From: Gavia stellata
Taxonomy: Eukaryota > Chordata > Aves > Gaviiformes > Gaviidae
Length of the DNA stretch: 64,000 bases
Reading direction: 5' to 3'
NCBI RefSeq assembly: GCF_030936135.1
Contig: NC_082594.1
Span: forward strand, 22,363,553-22,427,552
In this document: piece after piece, positions 38,976 to 50,927 of the stretch
How the letters are laid out: the number at the start of each line of letters is the position of its first letter
Position numbering within the stretch: the stretch's first letter is position 1
The notes under the pieces: model-generated
The model's input: the letters and a program-made list of their open reading frames with translations, nothing else
Databases searched by the model: none
Told to the model about the DNA's origin: nothing
Position numbers and translations under genes: made by a program

Positions 38976-41900
38976 TGAATGACCACTTGGCACTGAGTCA
39001 AGGTAAGAGAGGTTGTACAACCTATCATGGCAGTGCCACTGCACAAGCCATAACTTCTTGCGTTATTTTGGTTAATTCAGATTAGAGTGTCTGACAAACC
39101 TCTTGGGTCACAGCACTACAAATATATGTTGTACATCTTGATTCACAGTTCTCTGGTGTTGCTCTTCTGGTTTATGGTGCAGTATAAAGCAAATATGGCT
39201 GTTATGGTACAAAAGTGTCACCAAACCCCTATGATGCCCTTGTATTAGTTTTGGAGCTATTCTGGGACGCACTGTGTTCAATAATCTCTGAAAGGGAAGC
39301 TATGAAAACCAGGAGCGATGCCCCTATTATCCCAAATCTCTCCCACTTTCTAGACATGTACATGACTTACATGAAAATTTCAGTAGTGCCAGATGAAAGT
39401 ACTTTGCGGAAATAATCTGTTCGTAAGACGAAAGAGTAAAAAAAAGCTTGGAAATGGTTACAGCTGTACAAAAAGATCTAATGAAGACAGAAGGGAAGGA
39501 AAAGGAAGTTGAAAAGAGTCTGAGGAATGTGATGAAATTAAAACACTTCTGCCCAGTCTGCAGTTATTTGGTAACACAGGAATCCATTTCTGCATCATAC
39601 ATTATTAAAGAAGAGACTATTAGAGAGGCATACAGGGCTGTAATATCAGCTAGAAAGTCACTGATAGCATCACACATGTAAGAAATGGAATAACCTGTTA
39701 AAGCAGTCTGACAGTTCTCTGCGTCTTTCCAAGGGCCCTGTCCAATCCAGGTCTCTGGGTTATTTTCACCATTAAGGCTTTCTAGAGAGGTTTTGGGTTA
39801 GTGCTACCAGTTGACCTGAATTTAATATTTCAATTGAAATTAATTGTTATTTTTAAAACATCTACCCACATTTTTCTATTCATTACCAAAGAAATAGATT
39901 ACTTTTCTTAATGGCACCAATAAAAGTAATTTAACATGTCACTTCTTCCAGAGGTAAAGCTAGCCTGATGCCAGTACCAATAGCTGCGCACCCTGGAGCA
40001 GGAGATGACCAATAGAAAATGTTTATTGGAGATCAACCAAAGATGGCTTAGAGGACATTTCCTCTAGCTTGAGGATATAATGCTGTTCTTCAACATTTCT
40101 TTATTTTTAGCTGTCTTTCATGCCATACAATTATGTTTATGTAAGCTACATCCTATTAAATACCCAAATAGAAGACAGTCAGATGGAGAAATAGATGCTC
40201 ATTCCAAAAAAAAGAAAAGATAGATGAGAAGTAACATTCCTAAGTATACAGCAGATCCTTCTCTCACAAAAGTATTGAGAAAATTACCATGAACAATAAG
40301 CATCATGAAATAACTCATGAAGAAGTAGATACTTCCTTTAAAGACAGGAATTTAAAAGCATGGAGTAAAAAAGCATGGAGTAAAAAAGACTCCAAGGCAT
40401 AACAAAAGACAAAGAAAGATTTGCTAGCAGCTCAGCAAGTGAACCTGGCCCACTCGGTGCTGTGCGAGAGGCCACATTTGCAGGGAGAGAGAACATCAGC
40501 ATGGAGAGGCACTAGAAGGTGACCTCAGGTGGCATAGGCAACCTTCATTCTCGTATTTCCCAGCTTTGTTGTACTCAACTTCACAACTGCAGTAACATTT
40601 TGTTTCCGCAGAGGTGTGAGAGTGCTCAGCTGTCTTTCCCTTTACACTATGCACCAGTGCCGGTCTGGCTCTGTTTGAAGAGGTTCATTACCCCAGCCTA
40701 AGAGCACCCCATTCCCTTGACTGTAGTTAACTATAAAGCTTCAAGTCTTTTATATCCAGCAAATGTCAAGTCACTACTTATTTTATGTAGTCTTTTATAA
40801 GATCTTCCCTGTATTTTAACCTTCACAATAAGATGAATCAACAGACTGCAGAAAAACCCCGGCCACCCAGAGTTTCATAGAATTGGATGCAACCTCCCTT
40901 TGACTGCTATGACAGACACAAAAGCTCCAGACTTGCTCCACGTAAGGCTGCAACCTGACAACTGAGCATTTGCAGTCCATGCCAGAAGGGGATTATTGTC
41001 ACTTTGGCTAGATAGACACCTGTCCGTGCTGCTGACGAAAATCGTCTTCCACCTTCTGCACTGCTGGGAGCTGGCACCCCCACACTGCCACAGCTCCCAC
41101 TGCTCCTGCTGACAAGTGCTGCTTCATTTTAAACCGGTAGCACTCAACCTGTCTGCTCAGCAAATTAAACAGCTACTATCACATGCAGAGATGTACCTCC
41201 CTTCCCCTGCTCTAATCATGCTGACACTGGGTACAGCGAAAACACAGCACCATGGACGAGTGGCACACCCACTATCATCACCTATTCATCATTGGGAACT
41301 ATGAGGACCTGCTACTCCCCCACACTGCTGCCATGATCTTGCTGCTGCTGTAACCTGAACTTGCTGGAGGAAAGCCACCATAAAATTATCCATCTATACT
41401 ATGTTTATGCCTTCTGTTATGCAAACTCTGGGCAGTAGGGGCTTGAGCTGAACAGACGATGAATCCCAAAAGCTTCTTGTAGCCAAAGTAGGTTCTGGCT
41501 CTTCCAGATCAAAGGGGACTATGAAAAATAAAACTCTGACTACCCCATCTGGCCATTTACTCAGCTGCAACTAGAGAGCATACAACCAAATTTTCACATG
41601 TTTAATATCTGAGTCTAAACTGAAACCAGGCACTAATGTTGCATTGGGTTTCTAGGCAAGTGATGAGGAAATAGAGCCCAAGAGCTAGACCAACTGGCCA
41701 GCCAACTGGGCCCAGTACCTGGTGCTAGCTTCTCTGACCCCTCTATCAACCTCACAGATTAAACAACAGTCTCTGCCTTTATTCTTAGGACACATGTAAT
41801 AAATGAGTGGACACGCTCATCCTGTTGCTATTTACTTCAGCAGAACAGAAGCCTCCAGAACTCTCCTGAGAGCATCCCAGCGCACTTCTGCAGGTGTCAG

Positions 41901-44900
41901 CCTGCCCTGCATCTCACACTCCCACTGCTTCTGCACGTCAATTCGGGCCCCAAAGCTGCTGAAGATAATCCCTCTCCTCCACCCTCCTGCCCAGTACCTC
42001 CTGTGAGTTGCTCGCAGCTGCCTTCAGAAGGCCTTTTAAGTTCCACTCTGTCACAGTTTTCTCATTATCCCTGGTTTCTCACAATCTTCTTGCCTTCCTA
42101 TCACATGAATGGGGTGGAGGGTTTGATCCAGGCTAGGCCACCTTCTCAGCACACCTGGGAATAGCCAGAAGTCAGCACCATGAAGCACTTTCTCTAGGCA
42201 GGCAGCTTTCCACTGCAGGCCAGATAAACAAATATATGGTAACACATACTTTCCAGTATACATTTTTATAGCAATAAGAGCTAGTTTCACATTAATTGAC
42301 AGTCAGAAATTGCACAGATGACCAAATCATCACACACACTTAAAATCAGAAGCCTTAGAAGTACAGAATCAGTCCGACAGGTGAATCTCTCATGCAACAG
42401 CTGATGCTGGAAATTGTGCAAGAAAAGTGAGTATGTGGACCTATTAAAACATCTAAGTTAAATCTTCCACATTAGACACATCAAGACAATAAATACAGGA
42501 GAGCTCAAATTTATTTTTGAGGTTTCTTGTACAGGGTATGGTGTTAAGATTGCACAGCTTAACTTGAGCAGTGTTCCTGTGACACAGAAACCTGGCTGGA
42601 AAGTACCTAGCTCCTGCTGCTTTCAGCACAAACCATAGTTAGCCAGGAACAGATACGATACACTCGCGAAGCTGAGCTCAGCAAGGGTGACAAATACAGT
42701 TCCGCAGTAGTTGAAGTGTTTCTTTGGAAAGGGAGAAAATTGTGCTTAATGGGAGCTGTTAGAACAAGCTGAGAATTTCACTGGGGGAAAACTTCTAACT
42801 GGGAGCTGAAAATCAACTAAATTAAATTAAAATATCCATGAAAAAAGATGTAGATTATGCTGAAATTTCAAGAGGAGGAAGGAACACAGTGGATTATTAG
42901 ATCGTTTGCGTCTTAGTGAGAGAGAGGATCGTGAAGATTTACAAGGGGGGAAGAAAAAAAAAAGAACAGAACAAACCTGTGGCATTCCAGAATTTAAGCA
43001 TTAGGCTTTGGTATTTCTGTGGAAAAGGACTAAATAGAACTCAGCTACAAATATTGAAATCCCCAAACTCCAGTAACATGTCAAGAACTGAAATTTTCGA
43101 AAACACATTTTGCATAGTACAGGAAATGTAGACTTTCTTCATTCCAAGTAACAAATGGGATTTCAAATACTTTCGTATTCAATCCATTTTCCAGACATCT
43201 GTATCTTTAAAACATTTGTTAACAAAAACTTTTTAAAAACAAACCTATCATGTACCACTTTGAAATGTTAAGTGTTTAAACTTACTCAAAGATTGACCGA
43301 TACTGCAAAAATGAAGCTAAGCAAATGATCCCAATGTTACTCGTACGCACTTGCTTTAGTGTATGCCCTCAGGTTATTCCAGGGATAGCAGACTGCAACA
43401 CAGACTGCATCTCGCTCTTGAAAATTAATGGGATGCACAAATATACTTCAACGCCTTTATAATTTGAGAGACAAACCTGAGTAGACAAAGTGTCTTACCA
43501 TTGTGCTAATTTACATACCAGAGGTTCTCTTTTTCTTTTAATGACATGTAGTAACATTATAAAGCTGTCCTGTGAAGGAGAATATAGGCAAAGGCTATTG
43601 CACCTTTACATGAAGTATATGAATAGTAAGCACATATTCTTCCTCTCCTCAGCCCTTTTACAAGCAAAGGGTAAAACATGTTATTAGCTTACCTAATCAG
43701 ATGGAATTCAGGGATAACTAAAGGGATTTAATAATTAACAAATAAGCTTCGTTCTGTCAGTGCTTTACTTGGATTTCAAGCTCTCCTCAACAAGCATCAG
43801 TTTAAGGACAATTACCGTATTTATTTTCTGAAATTCTTCATATTTACCTCTAGTCCCTTTTATTAAAAAAAATTCTCACAAATTTACTGATTAAATAGCT
43901 AAAAATAAATGGTTAAACTTTGATTTACAAGACATTGCTAGTAAAATACCTGTGCTATGTGACATAGTTATAAATGATCAGAAAAAGAAAAAAATAACAA
44001 TTATAAAAATCTGCAGAAGGTACAGAATTATTGGGGTATTAGAAGCAAAGAAAAATCACAGGAAGCAGGGTGCCCAGGATGATAAAAGGGCAGAGAAAAA
44101 TTGACTTGTACAAGATACAAAATAATCCAAGAGAAAAAAAAAATGTACACAATAGTACACAAAAACCCCATGTAATAATAAGTTCTAAATTGGCAATTAA
44201 CATTCAGGAAAGTGACTGTGAAATCTTTTTGCAAAAATTGTTAAGATATCAGCTCAGTGTTGAGCAGCAATCAAAAGCAAAACCAGAACATTAGGAATTA
44301 TTTGGAAGATCAGAGAGAGGAAAAAAAGCAGTTGTTGTATCACCATATAATGCCTAGTGCATCCACATCTTGAATTCTGCATGAGTACTAGTTCTCCCAT
44401 TTTAGAAGAGCAACAAGAATAGTTACAAAAGAATAGCTTCTCTATAAAAAGAGATTATTTAGGGCTGCTCAGTTATTTAAAAAAAAAAAAAAAAAAAAGA
44501 ACCCACCAGCAAGGCAACACTGAGCCAAAGGCAGGTTTCTACAAATGCAGCACTTGAGTCAGGCAGCTTTCAAATATAAAGGAACACCATAAGGAGACAA
44601 GGAAGTAGCAGAGGGCACCCATGTATTTAGATACTGTAAACATCTGAAGCTAACAGAAAAAAAAAAAAGTCAAAAATAAGCTAGTTCTGATAATCATGTT
44701 TAAATCTCCTCATTTTTTAATATGGCTGAGGAGGCACTCAAGAAAGGTGTCAACAGTGTTTGCAATAATTAGCAGTCCAAATCACATCAGAAGAGAGATC
44801 ATATCCTTAAACTCATCTAAATCTCATAAGAGAACTTCTTTTAGGAATAAAGAGAAGCACTTTTGTGGAACTTCTGACACAAGTTTTTTCACTTGCAAAA

Positions 44901-45384
44901 CTGAAGCAGACATCTGATAGCTTAACACAAGATTTTCTAGCTTCCCTTCAAGGATGTCATGAGCATATGTTTTAACCAAAGCACCTGCCACAAAAGTGCA
45001 TTTGTCAAGGCCATCTGTAGGCAGAGAAAGTCAGCAGGACTTCTTCGCTTTAAGTATTTTTTCTACCACTCAGAATGCACACACGTAAGAGTATTGCACA
45101 ATTCTGCCTTTCTCTAAGGATTGAGATGCACATTGCTCAGATGATGAGCTTGGTAACATTCAGCTTACTTCCAGAAGCCTCAAGAGTGCTTTGCCTTGCA
45201 TTTTTATCTACCATAACAGCCAACATGCACATTGTGGAAACACACATACACAGCTGGGGAAAACCAGGGAAGAGAACAAAGTGAAAAGCAAAACTGCACA
45301 TCAAGAATGATAAATCTTCTTACCAATCTACAGGATATGGCTCAACAGTAATTCACACAAAGCCTCAATTATTTAGTTTGCAAC
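38976..45384. other. Intergenic between CR1 and RNF6 3' end; no gene seen
   Basis: Mixed-composition DNA without a recognised exon. Short open frames (for example 39448-39681, Lys/Glu-rich, 77 codons) have no family resemblance. There is a perfect 15-bp tandem duplication (AAGCATGGAGTAAAA) at 40356-40385, and a 20-A tract at 44479-44498. No SHISA2 coding sequence, expected here from the human gene order, was found on either strand. Confidence 0.45.
44479..44498 (+). repeat. Poly(A) tract, 20 A
   Basis: Uninterrupted run of 20 A. A second A-run of 12 lies near 44657. Confidence 0.9.
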
Positions 45385-45390
45385 TTTATT
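45385..45390 (-). terminator. RNF6: Candidate RNF6 polyadenylation signal
   Basis: The plus strand reads TTTATT, that is AATAAA on the minus strand, about 1.1 kb past the RNF6 stop codon. If it is used, the 3' untranslated region would span about 45370-46495. It was chosen as a canonical hexamer downstream of the stop. Variant signals closer to the stop cannot be excluded. Confidence 0.4.
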
Positions 45391-46495
45391 TCTTTATAAG
45401 TTATTGGTATAAAGTTTAATATCGAATTATACAGTAATCTGGGGACTTTAAGGGAAGCTTATTTTGTCCTTTTTAGTGTCTTTTGCCATTTGGTCCTCAG
45501 ACATGTTTTAAGAGGACTAATACGTGTTCCTTAAATTTCTGTACAAAACCACTTCAAGCCTTTGTTTTGTTTTTCCGAGTAGGATGCACAAATCATGCAT
45601 ATTGTAGACAATATAATGGTCAAGGAAATATTTCCCTCTTTAAACTAAGGCAGTTAAAAACCCATGAATATCAACTGAGTAATCTGAAGAGTAAAAAGGC
45701 TTCCTCAGTGCTCCTGTATTCTCTGAGCAGATACCATGTTCAGTAAGACACGCCCTCTTAGAATTATTATTGATCTGATTGCTGTCTGCATTTAAAAGAC
45801 AGCGATTGTCAAAGACAGCATTTAATTATGTACATTTTATCATGTCACTAACCCATCCACTTCTGAATATGAACTCATCAGCGTTAAGCATTGTGTAAAA
45901 CCACATGCAAAAATTGCCATAAAATTTTTTAAATAGAACCAAATTGGCAAGTTTTTGGAAAGGATATTTCAATGTTAAAAAAAATATACTGTCTATTAAA
46001 ATGAGCACTTCAAGTAACTTAAATATCTTTAGCAAACATGTCCAGCAAGAGACTCTCTGTAAAAGAAATTGTTCTTAGAACAAAAAGCTAATGAATGGCT
46101 ATTTAGACACTAATTTTTCAACACAGTGGTGGGTCTGTGTGAAACAATTTGTAATCTAAATAAAGTGAGTCCATTACACTGTTAAAAAAACATACATTAA
46201 GCAGGACTGATTAACTATTGCATTTCTGTATTTACAAAAGTGCTTAGCATAACAAAATTACCTAAAAAAATATAAACTTTACCAGTATCATTTGGTTCTA
46301 TGTGTACTGCTAGATCTGCACTTGCAGAAAAATAGTATTTACATTGCTAGATTTAGACAAGTTTGCTATTATTTTTAAAGAAGTTTAACAAAAGTCCCCA
46401 CACAAATGGACCCCTATGTAAGTCAATTAATTCCATCTGGCTCATCATAAATAGAGCAGAAGCAAATCCTTGAGTACTGAGCAGCATAAATAATT

Positions 46496-49400
46496 CTAGC
46501 CATTGTCTGTGGCGTTAGACCCCAATACAGGCTGCCGACAAATTGGGCAAGTGGAGTTTTCCGAAAGCCAGCGATCAATACAATGAATATGAAACTCATG
46601 CATACAAGGTAACTGCCTTAGCTTATTCCCTGTTACATACTCATTAATGCAAACACTACACGTTTTACTTATTTCATTTTCAGTGTGAATATCCCCATAG
46701 TTCCGGGTAGAAAGATTGTCAATCTGCTCTTTGGTTAAACCTCTTAAACGATCGTCATCCTCATCTTCATTCAGCAGGAAGAAGTGGGCAAGTCGAAGTA
46801 TGGGCAGCGTTCCATTTTCCACTAGGTTGTTAGCGTCCTGAGACTGCCTGTTGTCTGGGTTTTCATTATTGCGACCATAGCGTCGAATATCATCACTCTG
46901 TCCACTTGTTTCCCTGCTACCTTCTACTGCATGCCCATTTCCAGATGAAACCTCACTTGCATCACTGCTATTGTTTGCTGAACTTGAGTTATTCTGCTCT
47001 GACTGTACATCCGGTAAGCGATGACCACCTCTTTGCACTTCTGAGTTAGATTCAGTCTCCATCAAAGAACTGAGTTCTCCAAAGCCTGTCATAATTTGTC
47101 TAAGGATTGATCGAAGAGCCACCGATGAAGGTTCACCAAGCCCAGTTTCTGAAATCCGACGAAGAGGTATCCGGATAGTGCTAACGTATGTTCGAATACC
47201 CGCACGTTCTGATCGTGATATCGTACGCCGAAATCCCCCACTGTCACTTTCAAAGGTAACTGTGTTTTCTGCCATTCCTACTCTAGAACGAGTTCTACTG
47301 GCAATACTGTCCCGATCTCTGTTTTCTCCAGGACGAATTCTTCTCACCTGAAGATCTAACGTAATTGTTGGATGCCTTCTAACAGCAGCTACTGGCCTAC
47401 TAGATTCCTCCTCTTCCAAAGTTATTCCCAAGGATGGGGCTACACTGGAAAGCTGAGGAGTCTGAGTGTTAACTCTTGCTTGTTCTTCAGCAGGCTGTGG
47501 AGAAGGCGGAGCTGTTTGTCTTCTACTTCTGTTGACTTGCTGTGCACTTCTATCCTGCCTCTGCCCATGTTCCTCAGAATGAGCAGCATCGCCTTGCCTT
47601 TGCAGCGGAGAGCGGCTTCGACTACTTAAAGTAGACCTCAGCCGCAGAATTTCTAGTCTTTGGTTTGTACTCATCCGAACACTAGTTCTAGCTCTACCTC
47701 TTGTGACTCCTGTAGAAGTACCTCTTCCTGGCATTTCTCTTTGTTCACCAGTAGCTGCAGAATTATTATGTGTAGTATTTGTTTGGGAAAGGCCTGACAA
47801 CTCCCTTGTTCTACTCCTGAGCCTCCCTGAGACCGAATAAGAGGCTGCTTCAGAGCTTTGTGACACAGAACCTCTTACAGACCTTGTCCTTGCAGTACTT
47901 GAAGCCTCACCATTTGCCTCTCTTGCAGTCCTGCTCCTCGTTCGTGGGGTTACTGGACTGACAGCTCTTTGATGTCTTCTTTCTAAATACATTCTGCTAC
48001 TATCTATACCCACATATTCGTCACCAGCAGTTTCAAAACTGTTATGCTCATGATTTATGTTGATTTCAAGACTAAACCTAAATTCCCCACTGTTTGGATT
48101 TGTTCGACTCACGGCTCTCCAGGTTTGGTTCCCACTCTGTCCACTGCGAGTGGCATTTCCTGTGCGACGAAATGTGTTCAGCCATTCAAGCAAAGAGTCA
48201 CCATTTGAGTTCTCTCCAAGAACATCAGAATCTGAGAGAAACAAAGAATTGCGAACATTCATACAACTGCACGTTCCGCATACCACGATGCACTCAAAAT
48301 CCTCTCTGCTTGCTAGGCCTTGACTTCAGAAATGTTACAGTAGCAGGACAGCTACCTTGCTATGCCAACGTAATTTTGCTGAAAATATGCTGTATGTAAA
48401 AATGTCAGCAAAACTCATCAGTTCAACCTAGAATTTTTGTCTCACCAGCAGATACACAGAGAAATTAGTATGTCCAGATGGCCTCTTCTGAGAAAGTGTT
48501 CAGATTTAGGTAGTCTAAAGTTAATTGTATTTGTCCAATATCTGTCCCTCACTTTTTGAAGGTATCCTAGTCAACTAATTTTAATAAAGCAAGGAAAAGT
48601 ATGACAGATTGTGTCTTCTTTTGGAAAATATTTTAAAAAATTGTCTTCTGTAAGCAGTGGAATAAATGATGTATGGTTTCAACAGATTTGCTCCTTTTGT
48701 GCAAATATGCTCTTTTCCTGCTTATGCTAGTTTTGGCTAGGATAGAGTTAATTTTCTTCATAAGTAGGTATTATGGGGCTGTTTTGAATTTGTGCTGAAA
48801 ACAGTATTGATAACACAGGGATGTTTTCATTATTGCTGAGCAGGGCTTACACAGAGTCAAGGCTTTTTCTGCTTCTCACACTGCCCCACCAATGAGTGGG
48901 CTGGGGATGCACAAGAAGTTGGGAGGGGACACAGCTGGGACAGCTGACCCCAGCTGACCAAAGGGATATTCCATACCATATGATGTCATGCTCAGTATAT
49001 AAAGCTGGGGGAAGGAGGAGGAAGGGGAGACGTTCAGAGTGACAGCATTTGTCTTCCCAAGTAACCGTTACATGCGATGGACCTCTGCTTTCCTGGACAT
49101 GGCTGAACACCTGCCTGCTGATGGGAAGTAGTGAATTAACTCCTTGTTTTGTTTTGCTTGCGTGTGCGGCTTTTGCTTTACCTGTTAAACTGTCTTTATC
49201 TCAACCCATGAGTTATCTCATTTTCACTCTTCTTATTCTCTCCCCCATCCCACCAGGGGGGAGTGAGTGAGCAGCTGTGTGGGACTTAGTTGCCAGCTGG
49301 GGTTAAACCATGACACTACTACAGTATCCACAGCTCCATTCCCAAATATCCTCCAACTACCAGCTCAAGAACAGATACAATTGTTGTGGTTAGTGATAAC

Positions 49401-50907
49401 TATGTGTATAAAGCAAGCCAATAGTCACGATCACAGTGAAGGTTTTCCCTTGAAGGGATCAGATTAAGCTCTCCCTACACCATCATCTCCCTACTTTCAT
49501 GAAACCTGCAAGAACTTCAGTACCTTCGTGTCTGAGCTGCCCGTTCCTCTCCTAAATCTGACTAGAATTGGCCAAATGATTAAGCCAATACTGCTGGGGA
49601 AATGAAGACAGACAGTGCACATAATACAAGCCTCACTCCATTAAAACAAATGGAAATGAAACAACATAAACAACAAACAGGGGAGAGGTTAACTGTTTCC
49701 CAATTAACTGCTTTTCTGTTCAACTTCTCCAATACATGATAAAACCTTTTAAGAATTAGAAGAATGAAAATTATTTTTGTGCTATTAAGTTTACTAGCAA
49801 AGGGAAAACAGGAGAAAGTAATTTGTGGGTGAGATAAATCAGTTTTCATGAAGTATTTCAAGTTTGGTTTCGTATCATTAGGAAATCTCTCTTACTTTCA
49901 AAACAATCCACAGAGGCACAATGAAAAAACAAGACTTGAAATGGCTGATACTGAAATCCATCAGCATTTCTTACATAAATATTGTTCTATACAAACATTT
50001 ATCACATAAAATGTGTATCTATATACATGAATGAAGAATGTTTACCTCCAACAGTTCTACCTTCACCTTCTCTGTTATCTAGATCAGTCTGTGATGCCAG
50101 ACGCTCCTTAGCCCCCTCCAAGCGTTGCTGCAACTCTTCTGCTGTTATTTCCCCTGAAATAATTTACATTTTGATAATGCTGTTAGATAAGACATTATTA
50201 TTGGCTCAACACAGCCATGCAGAAATAACAACGTTTTCTATCTTGAAGGAAAGTCTTCAGAAATAAGGTAAAATTAATGAAACCAAAAAGTAAACGGCAC
50301 TTCTGTGAGATCATAACACAGGTACACAGATAACAGATGGGGTGCAGGCAAAAAAGATGCTGAATGTGTGTCACGAGCATGCCAACTTCCAGTAACAACT
50401 CAGAGGCCTCCAAATTTGCCACGTACCAACGGATATACTTTAGTGTACCAGATGTTAATTATTTGGTTTTGGATATTATCTATATACAAAGATGTTGCAT
50501 TTGAAAGAGTTACATTTTTTTATTCCAGCTTTGGTATCTATTTAAGTTAATTTTTACTGAATATCATAAACTTTGAAAGGAAATGGAGGGTTTTTTTCCT
50601 TTGTACAAAGCCACAGATATCAGGCTACTTGAGTCATACAACCACATGCAATGCCTGACAGCAGGAGTGTTACTTCACATTACGTCTTTTCTATTGAAGG
50701 TATCCACATCTCACCAGGAGTGCCAAGCAGGTTTCGGTCCCTCATTAACCTGTAGTCTTCTTCATTGAGTTCATTAATGAACTGATAATAGGCCTCCTCC
50801 CTGCTGAGGCGCTCCAGCTGCCGCTGTCTCTCATCTTCACCATGACTATGCTCTCGTGAAGATGCCTGCTCATTGCCATTTCCTGCACGGTGCCGGGAGT
50901 GATCCAT
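46496..50907 (-). CDS. RNF6: RNF6, RING-H2 E3 ubiquitin ligase (complete CDS, three exons)
   Basis: Coding exons read on the minus strand: 50907-50715, 50153-50046 and 48231-46496 (193+108+1736 nt = 678 codons plus stop). Human RNF6 is 685 aa. All junctions are GT-AG and keep frame. RNF6 attaches ubiquitin to substrates such as LIMK1 and the androgen receptor and is largely nuclear. Visible parts: a conserved N-terminal block [20 protein letters not shown] (residues 36-55) and NLLGTPGE; a [20 protein letters not shown] block near 112; a long Ser/Arg-rich disordered middle; the family block [20 protein letters not shown]; an acidic LNEDEDDD stretch before [10 protein letters not shown]; and a C-terminal RING-H2 with ligands C625, C628, C643, H645, H648, C651, C662, C665. 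It ends [10 protein letters not shown] like RNF6. The paralogue RLIM ends differently, so RNF6 is preferred, and the CDK8 neighbour agrees. The last exon holds most of the protein. No damage seen. Confidence 0.95.
48728..49315 (+). mobile_element. Solo LTR of an avian endogenous retrovirus (antisense in RNF6 last coding intron)
   Basis: About 590 bp beginning near 'tagttttggctaggatagagttaattttc' and ending 'ctggggttaaaccatgaca'. I recognise these as the ends of an LTR common in avian genomes. Promoter elements are in order inside it: a TGATGTCA CRE-like site (48981-48988) and TATATAAA (48996-49003), followed by a purine-rich GGGGGAAGGAGGAGGAAGGGG leader. No gag, pol or env sequence and no second LTR flank it, so it is a solo LTR left by recombination. 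A target-site duplication is not evident, so the exact ends are uncertain by a few bases. It lies on the strand opposite to RNF6, between coding exons 2 and 3. Confidence 0.8.
48981..49003 (+). promoter_or_regulatory. LTR core promoter: CRE-like site plus TATA box
   Basis: TGATGTCA (one change from the palindromic cAMP/ATF element TGACGTCA) lies 15 bp (start to start) upstream of TATATAAA. Both look intact. If active, the promoter would drive a transcript antisense to RNF6, towards RNF6 exon 2 and the RNF6 promoter. Confidence 0.55.
50046..50153 (-). CDS. RNF6: RNF6 coding exon 2
   Basis: 108 nt between acceptor TTTCAG|GGG and donor GGAG|GTAAAC. It completes the Gly codon left by exon 1 and encodes [20 protein letters not shown] followed by an acidic stretch ending TVG. 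The spliced protein reads [15 protein letters not shown], matching the human order GTPGE-ITSEELQQRL. Phase 1 on both sides. It is too short to stand out as an open frame on its own. Confidence 0.92.
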
Positions 50908-50927
50908 AATGATAATGCCAGGCTGTC
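50715..50927 (-). CDS. RNF6: RNF6 coding exon 1 with short 5' leader
   Basis: The acceptor TTTTGTTCAG (ending at 50928) is followed by 20 nt of leader and then ATG at 50907-50905 in the context CATTATGG. The exon encodes 64 residues plus one base (coding 50715-50907) and ends at donor CCTG|GTGAGA. The N-terminus is a His/Glu/Arg/Gln-rich charged region followed by the strongly conserved RNF6/RLIM block. Because this exon starts with an acceptor, at least one noncoding exon must lie upstream, most likely in the 54-55 kb CpG island. Confidence 0.93.

Noticed and set aside
39448..39681. 77-codon Lys/Glu-rich open frame
   Set aside because: Short, with no family resemblance, no splice sites and no promoter context.
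48239..48286. Extension of the RNF6 last exon frame to an upstream start at 48286
   Set aside because: The frame runs through the acceptor CTCAG at 48232-48236 into intron. Splicing to the 50046-50153 exon restores the family sequence, so the extra N-terminal residues are intronic.
48728..49315. A complete endogenous retrovirus
   Set aside because: There is only one LTR and no gag, pol or env coding sequence around it, so it is a solo LTR.
46496..50907. RLIM (RNF12) as an alternative name for the RING-H2 ligase
   Set aside because: RLIM shares the N-terminal and RING blocks, but the C-terminal GSNATDNG, the middle region and the CDK8 neighbour all fit RNF6.
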